DNA from: a virus
IMG/VR virus record: IMGVR_UViG_3300006077_000024
Span: 1 to 26,992 of that record
Strand: one strand, 5' to 3'
DNA length: 26,992 nt
Part shown: positions 21,693 through 26,992 of the stretch, piece by piece
Layout: every line of letters begins with the position of its first letter
Position numbering within the stretch: position 1 is the first letter of the stretch
The notes under the pieces: generated by a model
The model's input: the letters and a program-made list of their open reading frames with translations, nothing else
The model's database searches: none
What the model was told of the DNA's origin: nothing
Program-made: the position numbers and the translations under genes

Positions 21693-22376
21693 TTAAATAA
21701 TATGTTTGATAATGTATTCACTAATCAAAACATGTTCTGTTGTATTTGGATGATCATCGTGTTCTAAAAAACGGTTTATAAACGTCCCATTAAATGTAAA
21801 CCATGACTCGTACTCAACTTCATCTAGTAACGCAAATGCTTCTTTTTTTATATCAAAATGTGCTAACTCTTCCTTTGGATCTGATATAGCACTAATGTAA
21901 TACTTAATATTATTATTCTTACAATAGTTTATCAGAATACTCAATGAACGCAAATGTTCTTTAAGAATAACTAATAGATCCTGATACTCGTATAGTTGTT
22001 TAAATAATTTTCCATACTTTGATTTTTGATCATAATGTAATCCTCCACTTACAATCCATTTTCTTACTGCACTGTGCTTAACTATACAATTAGATGCATC
22101 TACTTCCAATAAATCAACCATGGCATTGCAGTCGGGTATATCAACACTAACTTCAACATCCAACCTCCACAATGTAGGTAACACTATTATGCATGTATCA
22201 ACTAATGGCAACTTTTTCAAGAAATACAACGCTTCTGTTGTGATTCCTTTAATTCCCATTCCAGCTTTTGCAACTATATATGATGGATGAGTTTTGCTAA
22301 ACTCAACACTCCAAGGTATATCACTTTGCCACAATGGATCAGTAAAACTACACCCAGCTATTAACGTTTTATTCAT
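21693..22376 (-). CDS. SGNH-hydrolase-like protein (third)
   Basis: The 227-aa protein starts at an ATG at 22374-22376, overlapping the upstream glycosyltransferase-like gene by 8 bases. LIAGCSFTDPLW near 5-16 fits SGNH block I with Ser10 as nucleophile, AKAGMGIKGI near 36-45 fits block II, CIIVLPTLWR near 62-71 may be block III, and DDHPNTTEHV near 209-218 fits the Asp-x-x-His block, so a complete catalytic set seems present. SGNH enzymes often remove or add acyl groups on glycans. Its place beside a glycosyltransferase-like gene supports a role on a sugar, but the substrate is unknown. It is distinct in sequence from the other two SGNH-type proteins. Confidence 0.65.
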   Translation of the reverse strand: MNKTLIAGCSFTDPLWQSDIPWSVEFSKTHPSYIVAKAGMGIKGITTEALYFLKKLPLVDTCIIVLPTLWRLDVEVSVDIPDCNAMVDLLEVDASNCIVKHSAVRKWIVSGGLHYDQKSKYGKLFKQLYEYQDLLVILKEHLRSLSILINYCKNNNIKYYISAISDPKEELAHFDIKKEAFALLDEVEYESWFTFNGTFINRFLEHDDHPNTTEHVLISEYIIKHII

Positions 22377-23343
22377 GCGCCTTCAAAAATTCTAAATATT
22401 TTTTACTAAAATAATGATCATAATTGTATTCGATTGTATCCAATTCCATTAAATATAAATCATTCAAGTCATACGAAGATAATTTGGAGAATTTACTAAT
22501 CATTTCCATTAACCTAACTAACCTTTCTACTGGGTTTTTTATAATATCGAAACTATAATCAAATATTTTATTGTATTTTTTAAATCCAAAATATTTTTCA
22601 ACATGGTTATGCCAACTCGCCTGTCCATAAGTTACAAATAACCCACGCGTAACAACACTATATAAGAACTTTTCAGTTACAAACGGATAATAACTAGTTG
22701 ACATTGATTCACTAACCAAATGAACAAAACTTTCAGTTAATTTATATTCCAAATTGTATATATTTGATGCATGGTCATATTGTACATGCCCGAATGAATA
22801 AACAGTATTTGAGAAAGTTTCATCATTCACAAAAAACTTACTATATAAACGTTGCTGTGATTGGGTCAAATCCAAATTTAATAAATGACCGACTACATCC
22901 TCATCAGTATACTTGAAATTTTTACTGGTATAATTTTCATTAAATAACCCGAAATTATCAATAATAGAAGTTAGTAATTGTCTACCTACATGGTTTGACC
23001 CATTAAAACTGCATAAAAAATTTTTAAAGTTTATCTCTGGATGAATTTTGTAATCATTAAAATGACGGAAATCCATGTTGACTTTCGTATCTCTGGAAAA
23101 TTTTATATCTAAATTTGGATATTTTTTCAGAACCTCATTGTTAAACACATATTCTGTGATTATTTCATTTTCTATCTTTCTAGAATTCAGTGAATCAAGG
23201 AGATAATTTGAATAATCGTTTTTAAATCCACCTAAATGATCCCTTATTATTATTTGTTGGTTAGCAGGGAAATGAAACTCCCCGCTAATCATTGCTTTGT
23301 ACTGATGTGGATCAATTACTGGATACTCATCCCAGTTTGTCAT
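22369..23343 (-). CDS. Glycosyltransferase-like protein with FVTEK motif
   Basis: The 324-aa protein starts at an ATG (23341-23343) overlapping the gp32 stop as ATGA. The C-terminal part has YYPFVTEKFLYSVVTRG near 218-234, followed by a FVTYGQASWH segment. It resembles the FENSxxxDYVTEK donor-binding region of GT10 fucosyltransferases, and is shared in outline with the 17510..18532 protein. The N-terminus is rich in Asn, Phe and Tyr. No signal peptide or membrane segment is seen. Acceptor and sugar are unknown, and the GT call rests mostly on this motif. Coupling to gp32 implies expression with replication proteins. Confidence 0.5.
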   Translation of the reverse strand: MTNWDEYPVIDPHQYKAMISGEFHFPANQQIIIRDHLGGFKNDYSNYLLDSLNSRKIENEIITEYVFNNEVLKKYPNLDIKFSRDTKVNMDFRHFNDYKIHPEINFKNFLCSFNGSNHVGRQLLTSIIDNFGLFNENYTSKNFKYTDEDVVGHLLNLDLTQSQQRLYSKFFVNDETFSNTVYSFGHVQYDHASNIYNLEYKLTESFVHLVSESMSTSYYPFVTEKFLYSVVTRGLFVTYGQASWHNHVEKYFGFKKYNKIFDYSFDIIKNPVERLVRLMEMISKFSKLSSYDLNDLYLMELDTIEYNYDHYFSKKYLEFLKAHE

Positions 23344-24305
23344 GCATTCTGTCTTGCTCTAATTTGTGCAAGAATATCTTCTGCTTTTGAACCATTGGAT
23401 GTAGGGGCTTCATTAGTTTTAACTTCAGTTGCTCCTGTTGGCGTTTCAAACGGCGAACTACCAACATTAGATACATCAGCAATAGGTGTTACTTCAGGAG
23501 TAGTTGCATTGCTTGGTTTATCGACACCCCATGGACGGTAATAGTTACCCCATTTTTCAACGTCATACTGTTGCCCATCAACACTTGCTTCAAACATTTC
23601 ATGAATGATTTTTAATTCGACCTCGTTTGGTTTTGGTGGCAAGAAAGAGTTCAAGTTATTCAAACCAAATGTTTCAATTGCTGTTTGTTCTTGTTCTGTT
23701 ATTGCTGATTCCTTACGTGACCAAGTACTAGTACTGTAATCTGCATATCCGCCTTTACTTGTTTTAGTAATACGAAAATCTAAACCATTACTGTAGTCGG
23801 TTGGTAAATCTTCCATTTCCGGATCCATTAAACTAGCCTTAATGATTGTAAAGATTTGTGGACTAATCATAAACTTTCGAATTGGATTGTCTGGCGCGTT
23901 ATCTTCGTTAAGTGGATCTTGGTGTACAAACCCCTGCATTACCATAGTACGTTTCTTCCAATACTTACGGCCCATATCCTCTAAAGACTTATCTTTAAAC
24001 CACGGACGTACTTCCGCTAAAATTGGACACGCTTCGTTCTCGCCATACATTTCCACACATGGAACCTGTACTACTGTTTCTTTTGCGTCTCCGCCCTTAA
24101 TGCCCGCGAATGGCAAACGAATCATTGCACGTTCTGCCCAAAAGAACGGATTCTCTTGGTTTGCATCTGGAAGGAAACGTAAGATTGCTTGTGAACCCTC
24201 GTCAATTTTCCAATGTGGGTAAGTAAGTCCGCCTGATTGTTGATTATTGTTTGTTTTGTGATCTTGTGCCGCGAGACGGGCACGAATGTCTGCTAATGAA
24301 GCCAT
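23340..24305 (-). CDS. 32: Single-stranded DNA-binding protein gp32
   Basis: gp32 coats ssDNA at the replication fork and in recombination, with UvsX and UvsY as partners. The 321-aa protein has an N-terminal basic segment (LADIRARLAAQ) in place of the T4 LAST motif and an OB-fold core with WAERAMIRLPFAGIKGG near 56-72. The Cys-bearing loop VPCVEMYGENEACPI near 81-95 corresponds to the T4 zinc region with reduced ligands, and DPEMEDLPTDYSNGLDF near 161-177 follows. The C-terminus is Ser/Thr/Pro-rich and ends AEDILAQIRARQ rather than in a strongly acidic tail. Start ATG at 24303-24305 with a strong CAGGAGAAAG site. About 95 bases separate it from a CATAAATA element. Confidence 0.9.
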   Translation of the reverse strand: MASLADIRARLAAQDHKTNNNQQSGGLTYPHWKIDEGSQAILRFLPDANQENPFFWAERAMIRLPFAGIKGGDAKETVVQVPCVEMYGENEACPILAEVRPWFKDKSLEDMGRKYWKKRTMVMQGFVHQDPLNEDNAPDNPIRKFMISPQIFTIIKASLMDPEMEDLPTDYSNGLDFRITKTSKGGYADYSTSTWSRKESAITEQEQTAIETFGLNNLNSFLPPKPNEVELKIIHEMFEASVDGQQYDVEKWGNYYRPWGVDKPSNATTPEVTPIADVSNVGSSPFETPTGATEVKTNEAPTSNGSKAEDILAQIRARQNA

Positions 24306-24503
24306 TTTCTTTCTCCTGTATAATTACCTTTTCATTTTAACCTAAATCAACACAGCCTTCGCGACCGAGTTGAATACACATACACTTGTATGCGGTTTTA
24401 TTTATGCATATAAAACTTTTTTAAGTTTTTTGCACGTCGTAATTATATATAGAAAAATAAATGAGAAAATTTCAGAATAACCTGAATATGCATTTAGGTT
24501 ATA
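24306..24503 (-). promoter_or_regulatory. gp32 upstream leader: CATAAATA element and hairpins
   Basis: This 198-base gap contains CATAAATA at 24399-24406, a CATAC/GTATG hairpin at 24379-24392 and the strong binding site of gp32. An imperfect hairpin, AACCT/AGGTT, around 24479-24500 may end the upstream gene. In T4 the gp32 leader folds into a pseudoknot used for autoregulation; I can see stems here but cannot show a pseudoknot by eye. Confidence 0.45.
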
Positions 24504-25868
24504 TTATAGTCCTGCTAATGATTTAATTGCACTTACTTCGCTGATGGATTCTTCAACATCGTCTTCAACATCGTCTTCAACATCGTCGTAAACACCAACG
24601 TCCTGTAGAATATTTTCCATGCCTTTGAAATTAATTCCATGTGTTCCTAACCATGCAACAACTTCTGTACGTGCATCAGCAGTAGGATCTATTTCCGCCA
24701 TCTCGCCCAACGAATCAAATAAATCATCGTCTCCTATAAGGTCATAAAGAACCTCCGTAGCGTTAGTTGCATCAACTCCAACAGGTAATTCATGTTTTAA
24801 TATCTCTTTTAGCTTTTGTATTGCTTCAGGAGAATCAGGTATTGCCCATGTGCCTTCCGAAATATTTTGCGCCCAATTTTCAAACATTGCTATTTCTTTC
24901 ATAGTATCCTTACTCTCTGTAGTTATTGATGGTTTTTTAGTACGATATTCAGATATTAAATTAGCAAGCACAGGCAATACGTCATTAATTCTAGTGTCAG
25001 ATGAACCTTCAGGAGTCAATAAGTTACGCACTTGTTCTATCAACTCTTCATTTTCTGTTATGTCTGATGGACTCCAGGATTCTATATAAGATTTATATCC
25101 ACGAACACCACTCATGAGTTTTATGTTCTTTTTAAGTTTTTTATTATGATATTTACATGTCTCTATAATTTTACTAGTAGCGTCACTTTCGTTGATTGCT
25201 CTGACCCTTAAAAAACTTCCTAACGTGTTCGCATTATTGACTGTCTCAGTAATATGCAATCCAAATACATCATAAGGTGTTCCGCCCTCTGATACATGTC
25301 GAGACATTGCTCTAGCGCCTGCGATGCTTTTAAACGGCAACTTAAAACGCTCTCCATCACCATTCTCAACAAATATAGAATTAATATTGCGGAAACGCTG
25401 TTCACCTTCGCCTATACGTTTATTATGGCGCACGATCAAACGTGTTTTATTTCTTTGTGGGTTATAACTAGACTTACTAGTACCATTCCAACCCTCATAT
25501 AAACCTTCTTTAATTGCAGAAAGTCCTTGCATTGTATGCTTTAACTTATTAATGTTTTTAAGTGAAAAACTCATCATATTACGCTTAGCAAACATACGTA
25601 ACTGATACAATAAATCATACCACGTATTTTTGGCATCACGCTCTAATCCACGACCAATATTATCACCAAAGAAAATCTCAAAATTACCTTCAGAGCCTAG
25701 TAGTATAACAACGGTACCGTAATTTATGGTGTTACTAACGAATTCAAAACTAAAGATATCCGCATTTGTAGTATCTGTTACTGATTTTCCGTTAGCGTCA
25801 AGTAACTTAACACCAAAGTCTTTACTTAATAATAGATCAAATAGTTTTTGTGCTGTGTTTTCTTGCAT
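24504..25868 (-). CDS. Conserved hypothetical protein, 454 aa
   Basis: The ATG at 25866-25868 is followed by 454 codons. AATAAATA lies at 25893-25900, 25 bases upstream of the start codon. The first half contains a DLLYQLRMFAKRN segment near 84-96 and basic stretches around residues 130-165. The second half has MFENWAQNISEGTWAIPD near 329-346 and an LPVGVDATNATEVLYDLIGDD segment (near 359-379), a pattern I associate with pelagic phage proteins. It ends with a run of acidic DDVE units encoded by a 12-base repeat. No catalytic motif is found. Its neighbours are terminase and gp32. Function unknown; a structural role is a guess. Confidence 0.7.
   Translation of the reverse strand: MQENTAQKLFDLLLSKDFGVKLLDANGKSVTDTTNADIFSFEFVSNTINYGTVVILLGSEGNFEIFFGDNIGRGLERDAKNTWYDLLYQLRMFAKRNMMSFSLKNINKLKHTMQGLSAIKEGLYEGWNGTSKSSYNPQRNKTRLIVRHNKRIGEGEQRFRNINSIFVENGDGERFKLPFKSIAGARAMSRHVSEGGTPYDVFGLHITETVNNANTLGSFLRVRAINESDATSKIIETCKYHNKKLKKNIKLMSGVRGYKSYIESWSPSDITENEELIEQVRNLLTPEGSSDTRINDVLPVLANLISEYRTKKPSITTESKDTMKEIAMFENWAQNISEGTWAIPDSPEAIQKLKEILKHELPVGVDATNATEVLYDLIGDDDLFDSLGEMAEIDPTADARTEVVAWLGTHGINFKGMENILQDVGVYDDVEDDVEDDVEESISEVSAIKSLAGL
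24551..24586 (-). repeat. Three perfect 12-bp tandem repeats in the 3' end of the 454-aa gene
   Basis: The plus-strand unit CTTCAACATCGT occurs three times in a row and encodes repeated DDVE residues. It keeps the frame, so copy number can change without breaking the protein. Confidence 0.85.
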
Positions 25869-25892
25869 AATACGTCGTAGTAATGTTTTATG

Positions 25893-25900
25893 TATTTATT
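25893..25900 (-). promoter_or_regulatory. Candidate late promoter AATAAATA
   Basis: AATAAATA on the minus strand overlaps the end of the terminase gene and lies 25 bases before the ATG of the 24504..25868 gene. Confidence 0.4.
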
Positions 25901-26992
25901 TAAAAAAGTATAAATGGCATAGGTTCTATCACGGAATCGTTGTAGTCCTTAATATTATTACTTAATTCAGGATGATAGTTTTGTAGTGTTTGTAGCATTC
26001 TAATAATTAATACAGTTGACATTACTAAGTCATCTGTACTTCCTGGTTTTCCTGCATAACTCGTTCCGTGTGCTACAAATGTCTTAAACTCAGATATCAA
26101 TGATTTACTATGTATTGTTAGTTTATTTGTTTCAATTAATGTTTTCATCTTGGCACAGGCAGTTAATTTAGACTTATGTGTCGTTGTAAACCCTTTTCTA
26201 AAACGCCGTCCTTGGCCTGCTTTTTTAGATTCACTAAGCATCATGCCCGGAAACTGCTCTTCTCCAAACTCAGCAAGACTTATTAATGCGGCTTCGCCTA
26301 ATGTATTGTTTTCTAGTGTGTAGTAAATACTCTGTGGGTCATCTATTTCATCGTTAATGTAAGAAATAATTTCATGCATTATTCTTATTTGTTGTGGAAT
26401 AGTAGACTTATTGTGTCTCCACTCTGCTACTTGTGTAATGCTACCTGCTTCAAATACTTGAATAGCGGAGGGATCTCCACCTGTTCCTAAGCTGGGGTCA
26501 AGGGCAATACAGTACATTTTTCCTGGTTCGGGTTTTTTGTACCAACGCACTTGTCCGTGCTTAAACAACGGATCAATGCCTTCTAAATCAAATAATTTGG
26601 TAGCATTAATTAAGGTTTCGTCGTTAATGATAAACTCACACAAATGCTCACGTCTAAATCGTTCGTCGCCTATGCGACCGCGTTCTTCGTCTGCCCATTT
26701 TTTATCACGTTCTGGGTGGGCTTTCCATATAGTTTTAAATGCTTTGAATCCGTTGACACCTAATTCAGTCTCATTGCCGTACTCATCTTCGCGTTTATTA
26801 GCACCTTTCCAAATTAACGCAAATTGGTCTTCGTCACTATTCGGTGTACTAGTAATAATTGCTTGACCACCTGTACTTAATGTAGGCGAAATAGATGTCC
26901 AAAACTCTGTTGCAATAGTAGGTCTTACATATGCAAACTCATCTACGTACAATAATGAGATAGACAAACCACGTCCAGTTGTTTCAGTTGTT
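25900..26992 (-). CDS. 17: Large terminase subunit (gp17), partial (5' end outside window)
   Basis: The gp17 motor cuts and packages phage DNA into the prohead. The open frame continues to the right edge, so the N-terminal part with Walker A is missing; 363 residues remain. Near its visible start, SLLYVDEFAYVRP is Walker B with the catalytic Asp-Glu, and IITSTPNSDED is the coupling motif. The C-terminal nuclease has YCIALDPSLGTGGD (first Asp), YTLENNT (Glu) and STDDLVMSTVLI (last Asp), matching D401, E458 and D542 of T4 gp17. The stop TAA is at 25900-25902. Compared with T4 gp17 (610 aa) the length downstream of Walker B is normal. Confidence 0.95.
   Translation of the reverse strand, partial: TTETTGRGLSISLLYVDEFAYVRPTIATEFWTSISPTLSTGGQAIITSTPNSDEDQFALIWKGANKREDEYGNETELGVNGFKAFKTIWKAHPERDKKWADEERGRIGDERFRREHLCEFIINDETLINATKLFDLEGIDPLFKHGQVRWYKKPEPGKMYCIALDPSLGTGGDPSAIQVFEAGSITQVAEWRHNKSTIPQQIRIMHEIISYINDEIDDPQSIYYTLENNTLGEAALISLAEFGEEQFPGMMLSESKKAGQGRRFRKGFTTTHKSKLTACAKMKTLIETNKLTIHSKSLISEFKTFVAHGTSYAGKPGSTDDLVMSTVLIIRMLQTLQNYHPELSNNIKDYNDSVIEPMPFILF

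Overview
The window is part of the genome of a T4-like (Straboviridae/Kyanoviridae-type) marine myovirus. The evidence is a set of T4 core genes on an AT-rich, tightly packed, almost single-stranded map: large terminase (gp17), ssDNA-binding protein (gp32), UvsX and UvsY recombination proteins, UvsW helicase, a gp62-like clamp-loader subunit, primase (gp61) and DnaB-type helicase (gp41). A PhoH ATPase and many proteins of the kind seen in pelagic T4-like phages accompany them. The host cannot be read from the sequence. A marine alphaproteobacterium such as a Pelagibacter relative would fit, but this is inference.

All genes but one lie on the minus strand, so the map reads from high to low coordinates. 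26992-23340: gp17 (5' end outside the window), a 454-aa protein of unknown function, gp32. 23343-15995: recombination genes (uvsX, uvsY) interleaved with a surface-sugar-like set: two glycosyltransferase-like proteins, an SGNH-type protein, a radical SAM protein, a methyltransferase and a nucleotidyltransferase-cupin fusion. 15921-15415: an isolated gene with its own late promoter and terminator. 15316-9357: AAA+ ATPase, uvsW, a second SGNH-type protein, a conserved unknown, gp62-like, a zinc-finger protein, an HMA metal-binding protein, and a 195-aa protein that looks like a miniature bacterial DNA polymerase III alpha core. 8996-9373: the only plus-strand gene, facing a virion-like beta-sandwich protein across divergent late promoters. 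8511-4293: PhoH, a third SGNH-type protein, about 350 bases of structured non-coding DNA, primase, helicase. 4260-1: small unknown proteins, a repeat protein of 20-residue leucine-rich units, a second isolated late gene, and a cluster of small, probably late, genes running off the left edge.

Regulation is partly readable. The octamer TATAAATA, or CATAAATA/AATAAATA, the T4 late-promoter element, sits 20-60 bases upstream of many starts. Strong hairpins followed by T tracts end the two isolated late genes. Translational coupling is common (ATGA or TAATG overlaps), and several genes probably use starts other than the first possible one (ATG rather than an upstream TTG or ATG).

The most interesting points are the miniature polymerase III-like protein that keeps all three catalytic aspartates, the sugar/radical-SAM gene set embedded in the recombination module, the structured non-coding segment beside the primase gene, an SGNH gene with no canonical start codon in front of its catalytic block, and a perfect 11-bp stem in the uvsW leader.
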